A stretch of DNA of 64,000 nt from Idiomarina sp. X4 (GCF_002808045.1 NZ_CP025000.1:2046001-2110000); one strand, 5' to 3'. Positions 18,617-34,086 are shown, numbered from the stretch's first letter. A program made the numbers and translations. The notes: generated by a model from the letters alone, not told the origin.

Positions 18617-18671
18617 CGTTGAAGTTCCGGTTTCAGCTGCTAATACCTGCCAGCTTTTCTATTTGTCATAG

Positions 18672-19717
<1,046 letters not shown>

Positions 19718-19725
19718 TTAAACTT

Positions 19726-21099
19726 CTAGCATTCGATGATATTAACTGCTAAGCCGCCCCGGGCGGTTTCTTTGTACTTGGTTTTCATATCGTTACCGGT
19801 ATCCCACATGGTCTTAATGACCTTGTCCAGAGATACTTTATGGTCTCCGTTACCACGCATGGCTAAACGAGCGGCATTAATGGCTTTAACAGAGCCCATG
19901 GCATTTCGCTCAATGCACGGCACCTGAACTAAACCACCAACCGGGTCACACGTCAGACCAAGATTATGCTCCATACCAATCTCAGCAGCGTTCTCTACGG
20001 TTTCTGGACCACCGCCCATAAATTCGGCCAGTGCGCCTGCAGCCATAGAGCAGGCAACGCCCACTTCACCCTGACAGCCCACTTCTGCACCGGAGATGGA
20101 AGCGTTTTTCTTGTACAAAATACCGATAGCAGCCGAGGTTAATAAGAAACGAACGGCAGAGTCGTCGTCCAGTGTTTCAATGAATTTGTCCGCATAGCTC
20201 ATGACGGCTGGAACAATGCCTGCTGCACCATTAGTTGGCGCAGTGACAATGCGACCGCCCGCGGCGTTTTCTTCGTTGACGGCCAAGGCGAACAGGTCCA
20301 CCCAATCCATGACTTGCATAGCGTCGCTCGACTTTTCTTTTTTAAGACGCTGATAAAGCGACGATGCACGACGACGCACTTTCAAACCGCCTGGCAAAAT
20401 ACCCTCGGTGGTAATACCGTTGGTAATACTTTGTTGCATGGTACGCCAAATTTTCATTAAGCCGTCGCGAATTTCGTCTTCACTGCGGAACACTTTTTCG
20501 TTTGCCATCATTAATGAGCTAATGCGCAGTCCGTGCTCTTTGCAATGCCCTAATAGTTCAGCGGCACTGTCGAACGGATAGGGAATGGGCTTAGACGATT
20601 GCTCAATGGCTTCTTCTAGAGTCTCATCAAAGTCTTCGTCACGAACAATGAAGCCACCACCAATTGAGTAATACAGGTCGCTGTAGATAACGTCATCGCC
20701 TTTAAGCAGCTTAAGTTCCATAGCGTTAGCGTGCTTTGGCATGGTTTTACGACGATGGAACGTGATAGCACCTTCAGATGGAAAGGTTACTTCATGCTCT
20801 CCTAATAACGCCAGCTTTTCGGTTTTACGGGTTTGTTCAAGAAAGTTTTCAACGTTATCGGTATCAACCGTTTCCGGTAATTCGCCCGCTAACCCCAAAA
20901 TAACCGCTTTACCGGTTCCGTGACCCTTACCGGTTTGTCCTAAAGAGCCGAACAGTTCTACTTTAACGCCGTCGGCCTGAGTTAAATGGCCAGCCTCTTT
21001 AGCGGCTTGCAGAAAATCAAATGCAGCCTTCATCGGACCCACTGTGTGCGAGCTTGAAGGGCCGATACCAATTTTGTAAATATCAAAAACGCTGATCAT
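19726..21099 (-). CDS. sdaA: L-serine ammonia-lyase, iron-sulfur type (SdaA)
   Basis: 457 residues. It turns L-serine into pyruvate and ammonia with a 4Fe-4S cluster. [12 protein letters not shown] near the N-terminus and [16 protein letters not shown] near the C-terminus supply the substrate loop and cluster cysteines. Single-chain architecture and length match E. coli SdaA. The order pabB-Nudix-sdaA is also that of E. coli. An AGGATAAGT precedes the ATG at 21099. Confidence 0.97.
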   Translation of the reverse strand: MISVFDIYKIGIGPSSSHTVGPMKAAFDFLQAAKEAGHLTQADGVKVELFGSLGQTGKGHGTGKAVILGLAGELPETVDTDNVENFLEQTRKTEKLALLGEHEVTFPSEGAITFHRRKTMPKHANAMELKLLKGDDVIYSDLYYSIGGGFIVRDEDFDETLEEAIEQSSKPIPYPFDSAAELLGHCKEHGLRISSLMMANEKVFRSEDEIRDGLMKIWRTMQQSITNGITTEGILPGGLKVRRRASSLYQRLKKEKSSDAMQVMDWVDLFALAVNEENAAGGRIVTAPTNGAAGIVPAVMSYADKFIETLDDDSAVRFLLTSAAIGILYKKNASISGAEVGCQGEVGVACSMAAGALAEFMGGGPETVENAAEIGMEHNLGLTCDPVGGLVQVPCIERNAMGSVKAINAARLAMRGNGDHKVSLDKVIKTMWDTGNDMKTKYKETARGGLAVNIIEC

Positions 21100-21192
21100 A
21101 CTTATCCTTACCTGTCGCGTTTGTTTGTATTAATTATAGTATTGTCGCATGAATTGTGTGGGGGCTGGCAAGCTTTATAGCGAAATAACTGG

Positions 21193-21807
21193 TCAGTTGA
21201 GTGGTTTAAAGTGGCTTTTCTGGTCAGGTTGAAGCTGTTCGGCTAACTCACGCAGAATGCCTGCCGTTGCTCCCCAGATGTTTCGGTGCTGCCAGGGAAT
21301 AAAGTAAACCCGGTCATAAATGAATTTACGGATACGGTAAACGTAATGGTTACTGGGGTTGATAATATCCGCTAGGGGAACCTCAAATATCTCGGCAACT
21401 TCACTTTCCTGTGCCACCAGTGCTTGCTGGGGAGACACAAATGCCACGTATGGACGAATCATAAAATAAGACAATACGGGGTAGTCGTGTAAACGTCCAA
21501 TAACGTCGACTTGCGAGCGGGGCAGACCGATTTCTTCTTCTGTTTCTCTTAGTGCGGTTTCTAATAAGTCGCCGTCTGTTTTGTCGTAACGCCCTCCCGG
21601 GAAACTGATTTGCCCGGCGTGTTTTCTTAATGACGCAGAGCGTCGAGTCAGTATCAATGACAAGCCATGGGGACGTTCGACAATAGGAATAAGCACGGCT
21701 GCGGGTCGCAAACGCTTGCGCAAAGGCTCGTCGAGCTGTCGATTGACGGACGGTGAGGGCGTGAGGCTAAAGCGTCTGACAAACTCGGCGCGGCTTTTGA
21801 TAGTCAT
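21193..21807 (-). CDS. nudL: Nudix hydrolase, NudL/CoA pyrophosphatase type
   Basis: 204 residues from the ATG at 21807, which overlaps the pabB stop by four bases (ATGA). The frame continues upstream inside pabB, but this start gives normal length and coupling. The Nudix box is seen in GGRYDKTDGDLLETALRETE followed by EEIGL. The NudL family cleaves CoA or related nucleoside diphosphates; exact substrate inferred from synteny with E. coli pabB-nudL-sdaA. Confidence 0.9.
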   Translation of the reverse strand: MTIKSRAEFVRRFSLTPSPSVNRQLDEPLRKRLRPAAVLIPIVERPHGLSLILTRRSASLRKHAGQISFPGGRYDKTDGDLLETALRETEEEIGLPRSQVDVIGRLHDYPVLSYFMIRPYVAFVSPQQALVAQESEVAEIFEVPLADIINPSNHYVYRIRKFIYDRVYFIPWQHRNIWGATAGILRELAEQLQPDQKSHFKPLN

Positions 21808-23186
21808 GAGCTTAATACCGGCAAAATACGAGACACTTTGTCTTTGGTTTCCTGATACTCGTCTGCTGCTTGAGAGTCTGAGACCAGACCGCCGCCCGCC
21901 CAACAGTATAGTTGGCCTTCTTCGGCGAGTAGCGTACGAATCGTAATACTGGTGTCACTTTGTCCATGCTTAGAGAAATAGCCGATGCTACCACAATAAA
22001 TGCCGCGGCGGTTCGGCTCGAGCTCTTCAATAATTTGCATAGCTCGAATTTTAGGTGCACCGGTGATAGATCCGCCTGGGAATGCGCCTTTAAACAGACT
22101 TAATGCAGAACAATTCGGCTTAAGTTTCCCAGTGATGGTTGATACCAAATGGTGCACCGCAGGAAAGCTTTCAATAGCAAACAGTGTTGGCGTTTTGACA
22201 GAGCCGGGGTTGCAGTTTTTACTTAAGTCATTACGCAGTAAATCCACAATCATGAGATTTTCCGCACGATCTTTTTCTGAATTCAACAGTGATTGGCGGC
22301 TGGCGGCGTCTTTGTTACTGTCCTCATAACGAGGGCGGGTGCCTTTTATCGGCTTAGTTTGTACTTCTCGCGCGGCACTGGTGCTGAGAAAGCGCTCAGG
22401 GGAAACGCTGAGAATAGCGCTTTGAGGCGTGCGCATGAAAGCCGAAAACGGCGCGTTATTCGACGCCCGTAACTGTTTATATGCTGCCCACTCACAACCT
22501 TGATAACTTGCTTGATAGCGTTGGGCTAAGTTAATTTGATAGGCGTCACCGCTGAGCAAATAGGCTTGCACCGCATTAAACTTAGTATGGTATTCAGCCT
22601 CTGACATATTGCTTTGCCAGGCACTGGTCAGTTTTAACCGGTTATTTGAGGCCGGTGTTAGTGACTGTTCCCAATAAGCTTTTTGTTTATTTAAATCCTG
22701 TTCAGGCGCAACCAGCCAAACCTCATTACGCCTCTTGTCAAAAATGACCGCTTCCGAGTAATAACCCAGTGCAGCATCGTTGGATTTGTATTCATTGGTG
22801 TTAAACTCAGGTATTACCTCCAGGCAACGACCAAAATCGTATCCTACCGCACCGGCGAAGCCCCCCTGGAAAGGTAGGTGGTCAGGCCCCTCATAACGAC
22901 CCGCCAGCGCCATTAGTTGTTCAGCATAATCGAACATATCGGCAGCGTGAGTTGGTGCCTTAGGAAGGTCTGACTGGTTATTACCCGAAACGGTTAGCTT
23001 ATTGTTTTTACTGCTGATGACACATTCGGGGGCTCGAAAGATAACGTCATAACGGGCGTTTTCGTGAGTCTTTGAGGCTGAGTCCAGAAACAGTGCATAA
23101 GGCTCATCCTGGCAGCGTTCAAACAGCTCTAGTGCGGTCAGGGATGTTTCCAATTTTACGGCGCACAAGTCAGGAAAAATGCTCAC
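21804..23186 (-). CDS. pabB: Aminodeoxychorismate synthase component I
   Basis: 460 residues of the chorismate-utilising family, making 4-amino-4-deoxychorismate for folate with PabA. Signature segments are KPIKGTRPR, IVDLLRNDLSKNC and GSITGAPKIRAMQIIEELE. The domain runs over most of the protein and is close in length to E. coli PabB. It could be confused with TrpE, but the neighbourhood (Nudix, sdaA) favours PabB. Divergent from the fumarase gene. Confidence 0.94.
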   Translation of the reverse strand: MSIFPDLCAVKLETSLTALELFERCQDEPYALFLDSASKTHENARYDVIFRAPECVISSKNNKLTVSGNNQSDLPKAPTHAADMFDYAEQLMALAGRYEGPDHLPFQGGFAGAVGYDFGRCLEVIPEFNTNEYKSNDAALGYYSEAVIFDKRRNEVWLVAPEQDLNKQKAYWEQSLTPASNNRLKLTSAWQSNMSEAEYHTKFNAVQAYLLSGDAYQINLAQRYQASYQGCEWAAYKQLRASNNAPFSAFMRTPQSAILSVSPERFLSTSAAREVQTKPIKGTRPRYEDSNKDAASRQSLLNSEKDRAENLMIVDLLRNDLSKNCNPGSVKTPTLFAIESFPAVHHLVSTITGKLKPNCSALSLFKGAFPGGSITGAPKIRAMQIIEELEPNRRGIYCGSIGYFSKHGQSDTSITIRTLLAEEGQLYCWAGGGLVSDSQAADEYQETKDKVSRILPVLSS

Positions 23187-23365
23187 ACTCAGCCCCTTGA
23201 GTTACTTAATGAGATCTCGAATTTACCGATAAAAACCATTCTATCACAGTGCCACTGACTCGGTTAGTTACACTGGTCAGTTGTCGGTGAAAACGCTATT
23301 ATAGCGCCACGTTTATCAGAACCAATATCGGCATTGTTCGATATAAAAAGCAAAGAGGTAAGGCC

Positions 23366-24889
23366 ATGACCACCATTCGTCAGGCGGATTTTATTGACAG
23401 TATTGCCGATGCGCTGCAGTACATTTCTTATTATCACCCATTGGACTTTATTAAAGCACTGGACGAGGCGTACCAGCGTGAAGAGAGCGAAGCGGCAAAG
23501 AATGCCATTGCGCAGGTGCTGACGAATTCGCGGATGTCGGCACAAGGACATCGTCCGATTTGTCAGGACACTGGTATTGTCACCTGCTTTGTGAAAGTGG
23601 GCATGGGTGTGCAATGGGACAAAACCGACCTGACCGTTCAGCAAATGGTGGATGAAGGCACGCGTCGTGCGTACAGCAACCCGGACAACCCGCTACGCGC
23701 CTCAATTGTTGCCGACCCTGCAGGCACCCGCAAGAACACCGGCGACAATACTCCGGCCGTGGTGCATATTGATATGGTGCCGGGCAATGAAATTGAAGTC
23801 ATGATTGCCGCGAAAGGCGGCGGTTCTGAGAATAAATCGAAAATGGTCATGTTGAACCCCAGCGATTCGATTGCCGACTGGGTTGTTGAAACCTTGCCGA
23901 AGATGGGCGCTGGCTGGTGTCCGCCAGGTATGCTGGGCATCGGTGTGGGCGGTACTGCCGAGAAGTCAGCGGTACTGGCGAAAGAGTCATTGATGGAACC
24001 TGTTGATATTCATGAGCTGATAGAGCGTGGTCCGCAAAACGCCGAAGAAGAGCTGCGCTTAGAGATTTTTAACCGCGTTAACGCATTAGGTATCGGTGCT
24101 CAGGGACTGGGCGGTTTAACAACAGTGTTGGATGTGAAAATTAAATCACTGCCAACTCATGCGGCTTCTAAGCCAGTCACCTTAATTCCAAACTGTGCGG
24201 CAACGCGTCACGTCCACTTTACGTTGGACGGCAGTGGTGCTGCCGAATTAACCCCGCCGAAATTAGAAGATTGGCCGGATGTCACTTTTGAGTTAGGTGA
24301 CGACGCACGTAGGGTGAACCTGGATGAAGTGACCAAAGAAGATATTCAGGACTGGAAAATGGGTGAAACCGTGCTCTTGTCTGGTAAGTTACTGACCGGG
24401 CGTGATGCGGCTCATAAACGCATTAAAGGTATGTTGGATAACGGTGAAGAGTTACCGGTAGATTTCAACAATCGCTTTATTTACTACGTTGGTCCGGTTG
24501 ACCCTGTGGGTGACGAGGTTGTGGGTCCGGCAGGTCCGACAACGTCAACGCGTATGGATAAGTTTACCGATCAGATGCTCGAAGAAGCCGGCATTATTGG
24601 CATGGTTGGTAAAGCTGAACGCGGACCAGAAGCCGTAGAGAGTATTCGCAAACACAAAGCCGTCTACTTGATGGCGGTGGGCGGTGCTGCGTACCTAGTT
24701 GCTAAGGCTATTAAGAAAGCCAGAGTCGTCGCGTTTGAAGATTTGGGTATGGAAGCCATTTATGAGTTTGAAGTGGAAGACATGCCGGTCACAGTCGCTG
24801 TCGATAGCGACGGTCAAAATGCACATACTCAAGGTCCTGCTATTTGGAAAGCGAAAATTGCTGACTTGAATGAAAAACTAGGAGCTTAA
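23366..24889 (+). CDS. Class I fumarate hydratase (4Fe-4S)
   Basis: 507 residues matching the class I iron-sulfur fumarases, with RPICQDTG (Cys66) in the N-terminal part and NCAATRHVHF in the middle, then the C-terminal beta domain with SSS-type GPTTSTRMD. It interconverts fumarate and malate in the TCA cycle. FumA and FumB are not separable from sequence alone. It overlaps rmuC by one base. The 179-base gap before it holds no gene I can support. Confidence 0.93.
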   Translation: MTTIRQADFIDSIADALQYISYYHPLDFIKALDEAYQREESEAAKNAIAQVLTNSRMSAQGHRPICQDTGIVTCFVKVGMGVQWDKTDLTVQQMVDEGTRRAYSNPDNPLRASIVADPAGTRKNTGDNTPAVVHIDMVPGNEIEVMIAAKGGGSENKSKMVMLNPSDSIADWVVETLPKMGAGWCPPGMLGIGVGGTAEKSAVLAKESLMEPVDIHELIERGPQNAEEELRLEIFNRVNALGIGAQGLGGLTTVLDVKIKSLPTHAASKPVTLIPNCAATRHVHFTLDGSGAAELTPPKLEDWPDVTFELGDDARRVNLDEVTKEDIQDWKMGETVLLSGKLLTGRDAAHKRIKGMLDNGEELPVDFNNRFIYYVGPVDPVGDEVVGPAGPTTSTRMDKFTDQMLEEAGIIGMVGKAERGPEAVESIRKHKAVYLMAVGGAAYLVAKAIKKARVVAFEDLGMEAIYEFEVEDMPVTVAVDSDGQNAHTQGPAIWKAKIADLNEKLGA

Positions 24890-26196
24890 TGATGTCGCTG
24901 GCACTGTGGCAATGGATGGCAATAATTGGTGTGCCGGTTGTGACGGTCATTACGGCGTTGTTGTTGCTTTGGCAACAGCAGCGCCGTTTGCGCTTACAAG
25001 CAGAGCAACAAAATACGGTACTGGAGCAAGACGCGGACATTCTTCGCGAACGCATTGATGAGCTTCAACACGAGGTTTATGAAAAAGACAGCCGCCTTCG
25101 CGAGACGTTCGCCCGGGCTGATCATGAGCAAAAAACCGCAGAAGAAAAACTGAACTTGTTGAAAGCGAGCGAGGAGCGACTGACGCAGCAGTTTGAAAAC
25201 CTAGCTAATCGCATTTTTGAAGAAAAATCGAAAGGCATGCAACAGCACCATCAGCAGTCATTGCAGGCAACGCTAGAGCCGTTTAAACAGCAAATTGAAG
25301 CCTTTAAAAAGCAAATTACTCAGCAGTATACGGACGAAACCAAAGAGCGTTCAGCACTTAAAAATGAGGTGATGTCGCTTAAGGATTTGAATCGCCAAAT
25401 GGCGTCTGAGGCTGAAGCGCTAACCCGAGCTTTAAAAGGCGATACGAAGCAACAGGGTAACTGGGGCGAAGTCGTACTCGAGCGTATTCTGGAGCAATCG
25501 GGTTTGCGTGAAGGGCACGAATATCAAACCCAGGCACATCATCGAGATGAAGACGGAAAGTCTTTTAAACCGGATGTTATTGTGCACTTGCCGAATAAAA
25601 AAGACGTGGTGATTGACTCGAAAGTCAGTTTGTCGGCTTATGAACGCTACTTTAATTCGGACGATGACCTTGAGCGTGAGCGCGCGTTGAATGAACACGT
25701 TCAGTCACTGAAGCAGCATATTAAACAGTTGGGTAAGAAGAGTTACCACCAACTGGAAGGGCTGCGCACGCTGGATTACGTGTTGATGTTTATTCCGATT
25801 GAGCCAGCGTTTTTGTTGGCTGTTGATCGTGATCCAGAACTTATTCGGTTGGCACTGGACAATCAGATCATGTTGGTGAGCCCAACGAACTTACTGGTTG
25901 CGCTGCGCACGGTTCATAATATCTGGCAATACGAATACCAGAATCAAAACGCTGAGAAAATTGCTACCGACGCCGCACGTTTGTACGACAAGTTTGTGGG
26001 CTTTGTGGAAGACTTGGAAAAAATCGGTAACGGCTTACAAACGCTTGATAACCGCTACCAGGAAGCTATGAAAAAGCTAAGTACCGGGCGAGGTAACCTC
26101 ATTGGGCGGGTCGATAAATTCCGTCAGATGGGTGTGCAAACCAATAAACGATTAAATTCTGACTATTTAGAGAGTGACACCGAACATGACGACTGA
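24889..26196 (+). CDS. rmuC: DNA recombination protein RmuC
   Basis: 435 residues. A hydrophobic segment (about 8-27) is followed by a long coiled coil (about 30-150), then the RmuC nuclease-like domain (about 170-400) with KGDTKQQGNWGEVVLERILE and IDSKVSLSAYERYF. RmuC limits inversion at short inverted repeats. The start overlaps the fumarase stop (TAATG). Confidence 0.95.
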   Translation: MMSLALWQWMAIIGVPVVTVITALLLLWQQQRRLRLQAEQQNTVLEQDADILRERIDELQHEVYEKDSRLRETFARADHEQKTAEEKLNLLKASEERLTQQFENLANRIFEEKSKGMQQHHQQSLQATLEPFKQQIEAFKKQITQQYTDETKERSALKNEVMSLKDLNRQMASEAEALTRALKGDTKQQGNWGEVVLERILEQSGLREGHEYQTQAHHRDEDGKSFKPDVIVHLPNKKDVVIDSKVSLSAYERYFNSDDDLERERALNEHVQSLKQHIKQLGKKSYHQLEGLRTLDYVLMFIPIEPAFLLAVDRDPELIRLALDNQIMLVSPTNLLVALRTVHNIWQYEYQNQNAEKIATDAARLYDKFVGFVEDLEKIGNGLQTLDNRYQEAMKKLSTGRGNLIGRVDKFRQMGVQTNKRLNSDYLESDTEHDD

Positions 26197-26215
26197 GCAA
26201 TGCGCTCAGTCGTCA
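26187..26215. terminator. Hairpin across the end of rmuC, possibly bidirectional
   Basis: TGACGACTGAGC (26187-26198) pairs exactly with GCTCAGTCGTCA (26204-26215) around a 5-base loop. The rmuC stop lies in the left arm. It lacks a T-tract, so it is either a weak terminator or an RNA-stabilising hairpin between the convergent rmuC and cysZ. Confidence 0.5.
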
Positions 26216-26223
26216 TTAACGCT

Positions 26224-26970
26224 TTAGCGCGGCTCTAATGCGCTACGTCGGTAATGGTCAACCCACAACGCCGTTGCGCCAGAAACCGCCAACGGCATAA
26301 TAATCAGGTTTACCAGAGGAATCATGGTCAGTAGGGTAATGCCCAGGCCAAACGAAAACGTGCGTCCGCGCTGCTGGTTTAGTTCCGAACGCATACGCTT
26401 GAAGGACAGCTTATGATTGTCAAACGGGTAGTCCAGGTATTGAATGGACATCATCCAGCAGACAAAAACGTACCAGAGCACTTGCCCAAACACTGGAATA
26501 ATAAGCGATAGCAAGAAGAAGCCGATAGCCCGTGGCAGGTAATACATCAACTTCTGGAATTCACGGCCAACGGTTCTTGGTATGTCTTTAATTAACCCCA
26601 TAAAGCCTTCATCACCTAATGCCTCACCACTCTCATAGCGCTCGACTTTCTCCGCTAGCAGCCCATTAAACGGTGCCGCCAGAAAGTTCATAATGCTGGT
26701 AAAAATAAAGGAGAAAAAGGCGACCATCACAATGACCACCAGTGGCCATAAGATAAATTCTAACCATTGGAAAAAGTCGGGTAGCCAAGCCATAAACTTA
26801 TTAAGCCAGTAGTCGGCTTCGCTGTACAGCCAGCTGAAGGCAATGGTGAAGAGAATCAGGTTGGCCAGAATAGGGACAATAACGTAGCGCCGTAGCCCTT
26901 TGGTGCGAATGAGCTGTAAGCCCCTTCCTATATAGGATACTCCCGACTCACTGTAGATCGGTTTGTGCAT
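26224..26970 (-). CDS. cysZ: Sulfate permease CysZ
   Basis: 248 residues with about four to five membrane segments and the CysZ pattern of an N-terminal GVSYIGRGLQLIRTKGLRRY and a QYLDYPFDNHKLSFKRMR loop. It takes up sulfate for cysteine synthesis. The ATG at 26970 follows AGGAG by six bases; an upstream in-frame GTG (26988) is less likely. CysB, the usual regulator of sulfur genes, is encoded 7 kb away. Confidence 0.94.
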   Translation of the reverse strand: MHKPIYSESGVSYIGRGLQLIRTKGLRRYVIVPILANLILFTIAFSWLYSEADYWLNKFMAWLPDFFQWLEFILWPLVVIVMVAFFSFIFTSIMNFLAAPFNGLLAEKVERYESGEALGDEGFMGLIKDIPRTVGREFQKLMYYLPRAIGFFLLSLIIPVFGQVLWYVFVCWMMSIQYLDYPFDNHKLSFKRMRSELNQQRGRTFSFGLGITLLTMIPLVNLIIMPLAVSGATALWVDHYRRSALEPR

Positions 26971-27112
26971 GCGAACTCCTGCTGTCACTTTTGTTGCTCA
27001 TAATAGGGCAAAACCACCCTTATGTGTCGTTGAAATTGTTACAAATGACTACGGGATCTGCTAGAGTCTTTGGATTATAAATAACGTCAGTAATAACTAT
27101 AAAAACAGCCGA

Positions 27113-30100
27113 ATGCGACTGAAACACATCAAACTCGTGGGCTTCAAATCGTTTGTCGACCCAACCAAAGTACCTTTTCCTGATCAAATGACCTGTGTTG
27201 TAGGTCCGAATGGCTGTGGCAAATCCAATGTCATTGACGCGGTACGTTGGGTGCTGGGAGAAAGTTCGGCAAAAAACCTGCGTGGCGACGCCATGACTGA
27301 CGTTATTTTTAATGGCTCTAACGCCCGTAAACCGGTTTCCCAGGCCAGTGTTGAGCTGGTATTTGATAACAGCGCCGGACGCATTCAGGGAGAATACGCT
27401 GCTTTCAATGAAATTTCTGTAAAACGATTAGTCACCCGAGACGGGCAGTCCAATTATTTTCTGAATGGCAGTCGTTGCCGCCGTCGCGATATTACTGATT
27501 TATTCCTCGGAACAGGACTTGGACCGCGCAGCTACGCCATTATTGAACAAGGCATGATCTCCCGCTTAATTGAGTCAAAACCTCAAGAGTTGCGGGTGTT
27601 TATTGAAGAAGCTGCGGGTATTTCTAAATACAAAGAGCGTCGCCGCGAAACAGAAAACCGGATGAATCACACGCGCGAAAATTTGGAGCGTCTGAGTGAT
27701 GTGCGTGAAGAACTGGGCCAGCAGCTGGATAAGTTAGAGCGTCAGGCGGCTGCGGCAATTCGCTATAAAGAACTGAAGAAACAAGAGCGCCAATTGAAAG
27801 GCGAGCTGCAGGCACTGCGTTGGTTAAAGTTAGATAACCAGCGGCAACAACTTGATGCCCAATACTCTGAGCAGCAGGCCGAACTTGAAAAGTGGCAAGC
27901 GCAGCAAAGCGGCGACGAACGTGGAGCTATAGAGCTGAAAGAAAGGGCTGAAGAGTTACGCTCTCAAGTTGAACAATCACAAGAGACAATGTTCACCTTG
28001 GGTAATGAAGTGACCCGCATTGAGCAAACTCTAAAGCATCAGCATGAAATTAAAGCGCAGCGCGAAGAGCGTTTGCAGCGAATTCAAAGCGAACTGACGC
28101 AACTTGAGTCGCAACTTGACGAAGATAAACTGCAAAAGGAGCAGTTGGTTGAGCAGGAAATGATGCTTGAACCGCAGCTTGAAGAGTTAGCTGAGCAGGT
28201 TGAAGAGGTTTCGGAGCAAGCGCAACTGGCTGATGAAAACTACCGAAGCTGGCAACAGCAACAACGCTCACAGCAGCAAAAAGTTCGTGATATTGAACAA
28301 CAGCATCAACAGGCGCAGCTGAAAGAACAGCAGCTTCAGCAAAGCCGTGATTACACTGAACAACAGTTAGATCAAATTAACCACCAGCAACAAGAGCTTA
28401 AAAGGCAGCTTGGTGAGGTATCGTCAGACAGCTTGCAGCGCGAATTTGATGAGGCTAATGAGCGACTAAACATCGCTATTGAGCGGCTTCAAACGACAAA
28501 GCAACGGTTAACGGACAGTCGTGAGCAGGTAGAGCAGGCCCAGGAAGCGAAGCGCAGTGTTGAATTAGAACAAAATAAAGTACAGGCGAACCTGCAAGCC
28601 ATTGAGCAGTTACTCGTTAAGCATCAGTCAGGCGATGACAGTGCGGATGAGTGGCTTGAAAAGTATTATCCAAATACCCCGAGAGTCCGTGACGCTCTGA
28701 AAGCTGAGCCTGGTTGGGAGTTAGCTGTTGAGCAGTTTTTGTATGAGTGGCTGGATGCCGCGGTTCTTGAAAGCGCACCTGAGCGAACTGAATCGGTAGC
28801 TGGCCTGAAGCTGATATGGCCAAGCGCCGGAGAGCCTAAGTCCACAACTTTGGCGAGCAAAGTTTCTGGCGCATTAAGGCATTGGTTGCCGCTGCAACTG
28901 TGTGCCGTCGCAGACAGTGATGAACAGGCGCAGAAACTGGTATTAGACGGTAACGTTGAGTTTGCTGTGTCAAAGCAGGGCAACTGGCACTGGCCGAATG
29001 GCTTTATGTCGTCACGAATTGACAGTGATACCAGCCAGTTACAGTTGCAGAATCAGTATGACGCTTTGGAAGTTGAGCAAAAAGCACTTGAGTCTTCTCT
29101 GGAAAGCGCCTCAAAAACACTAGAGCAGGCGCGCGAAACGCAAAAAGAAATTGAGCAGGAACTTGAGCACCAGCAGGAGCTGCAACAGGCTGCGCAGAGC
29201 GACGTAAATAAAGCGGAGCAACAGTTAAGCTGGGCTAAGCAGCAGCAACAACAGTATACGCAACAACTGGATAGGCTTAGCGACCAACAATCAGAGCTTG
29301 AGCAAAAAACAGGAGAGCTTAACGAACGTATTGAGGAAGTGGCATTACAGCGAGAAGAGCTGAATGAAAGGTTATTGGAGAGCGACGCGGCGGATGATGA
29401 CTCAGGCGATGAGTTAGAACGGCAGGCCAGCGACAAGAAAGAGCAGCTGCAGGCACTAAAGTCTAAACAACAGCAGCTGTCTATGCAGCAACAAAACATT
29501 ACTGCTCAGGTACAGCAGCTCGACACGGTCTTACAACGAAGCCAACAGCGTTATCAGCAATTACTTGATGAGCAGAATACGCAACAAAGTTCTGACAGCG
29601 AAGACAATAAGCAAGAATTGGAAGAGCGACTGACAGAGCTTCTCGACCAGCGTCAGCAGCAGGAAACTATTCTGCAGGAGCAACGCGCACAACTGTCCGA
29701 ATTAGAGCACGAACTGTCAGAGCTCAATCAGGGACAGTCGGCCGTGCAAATGCGCATTGCACAAGCCAAAGAAGCACTGCAAAGTACCGAGATTGAAAAG
29801 GCTAAGTTGCAAGAACGCAGCCAGGGTGTTCTTGAGGGATTGACAGAAACGGGAATGACTTTAAAAACCTTGCTGCAGGAGCTGCCACAGGAAGCTGAGG
29901 AACAGCCGTGGCAGGTCAACCTCGAGAATGTGCAAAATAAAATTAAGCGTCTTGGTGCTATTAATCTGGCTGCCATTGAAGAGGCTGAAGCGCAAAGAGA
30001 GCGTAAACAGTATCTGGATCAGCAAGTGGATGACCTATCATCGTCGTTAGAAACGCTTGAGTCAGCGATTCGGAAAATTGACAAAGAAACCCGACACCGT

Positions 30101-30565
30101 TTTAAAACCACCTTCGATGCAGTGAATAACGACTTACAGGTTTTATTTCCGAAAGTGTTCGGTGGCGGTAGCGCGAGTCTTGAGCTCACCGATGACGATT
30201 TATTGGAAACCGGCGTCACCATCATGGCAAGACCACCGGGTAAAAAGAATAGTACGATTCACCTGCTAAGTGGTGGAGAAAAAGCATTGACCGCATTATC
30301 ATTGGTGTTTGCCATTTTTCGGTTGAACCCAGCACCGTTTTGCTTGTTAGATGAGGTTGATGCGCCGCTCGATGACGCAAATGTGGGGCGTTTTTGCCGG
30401 TTAGTCAGTGAAATGTCGGAATCGGTACAGTTTATATATATCAGCCACAACAAAGTGGCTATGGAAATGGCGTCACACCTTGCCGGGGTGACAATGCAGG
30501 AAGCAGGTGTGTCGCGCCTGGTTGCCGTTGATGTAGAGCAGGCCGTCGCTATGACGGAAGCCTGA
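27113..30565 (+). CDS. smc: Chromosome segregation ATPase SMC
   Basis: 1150 residues. The Walker A GPNGCGKSN is at 31-39; the C-terminal ABC signature LLSGGEKALTALSLVFAI and Walker B PFCLLDEVDAPLDDAN lie near the end. Two long glutamine- and glutamate-rich coiled coils flank a hinge (about 510-640). It compacts and segregates chromosomes, normally with ScpAB. The order smc-zipA-ligA is also found in Pseudomonas and other gammaproteobacteria. Confidence 0.97.
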   Translation: MRLKHIKLVGFKSFVDPTKVPFPDQMTCVVGPNGCGKSNVIDAVRWVLGESSAKNLRGDAMTDVIFNGSNARKPVSQASVELVFDNSAGRIQGEYAAFNEISVKRLVTRDGQSNYFLNGSRCRRRDITDLFLGTGLGPRSYAIIEQGMISRLIESKPQELRVFIEEAAGISKYKERRRETENRMNHTRENLERLSDVREELGQQLDKLERQAAAAIRYKELKKQERQLKGELQALRWLKLDNQRQQLDAQYSEQQAELEKWQAQQSGDERGAIELKERAEELRSQVEQSQETMFTLGNEVTRIEQTLKHQHEIKAQREERLQRIQSELTQLESQLDEDKLQKEQLVEQEMMLEPQLEELAEQVEEVSEQAQLADENYRSWQQQQRSQQQKVRDIEQQHQQAQLKEQQLQQSRDYTEQQLDQINHQQQELKRQLGEVSSDSLQREFDEANERLNIAIERLQTTKQRLTDSREQVEQAQEAKRSVELEQNKVQANLQAIEQLLVKHQSGDDSADEWLEKYYPNTPRVRDALKAEPGWELAVEQFLYEWLDAAVLESAPERTESVAGLKLIWPSAGEPKSTTLASKVSGALRHWLPLQLCAVADSDEQAQKLVLDGNVEFAVSKQGNWHWPNGFMSSRIDSDTSQLQLQNQYDALEVEQKALESSLESASKTLEQARETQKEIEQELEHQQELQQAAQSDVNKAEQQLSWAKQQQQQYTQQLDRLSDQQSELEQKTGELNERIEEVALQREELNERLLESDAADDDSGDELERQASDKKEQLQALKSKQQQLSMQQQNITAQVQQLDTVLQRSQQRYQQLLDEQNTQQSSDSEDNKQELEERLTELLDQRQQQETILQEQRAQLSELEHELSELNQGQSAVQMRIAQAKEALQSTEIEKAKLQERSQGVLEGLTETGMTLKTLLQELPQEAEEQPWQVNLENVQNKIKRLGAINLAAIEEAEAQRERKQYLDQQVDDLSSSLETLESAIRKIDKETRHRFKTTFDAVNNDLQVLFPKVFGGGSASLELTDDDLLETGVTIMARPPGKKNSTIHLLSGGEKALTALSLVFAIFRLNPAPFCLLDEVDAPLDDANVGRFCRLVSEMSESVQFIYISHNKVAMEMASHLAGVTMQEAGVSRLVAVDVEQAVAMTEA

Positions 30566-30591
30566 CGATAATAAAAAGGTTGATAGAGCAC

Positions 30592-34078
<3,487 letters not shown>

Positions 34079-34086
34079 AACGGGCC

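Noticed and set aside
26187..26215. The hairpin at the end of rmuC as a strong terminator
   Set aside because: No T-tract follows on either strand, so I kept it only as a weak, possibly bidirectional, structure.
29053..29499. A cysteine- and serine-rich frame opposite the smc coiled coil
   Set aside because: It arises from the glutamine- and glutamate-rich codons of the SMC coiled coil read in reverse.
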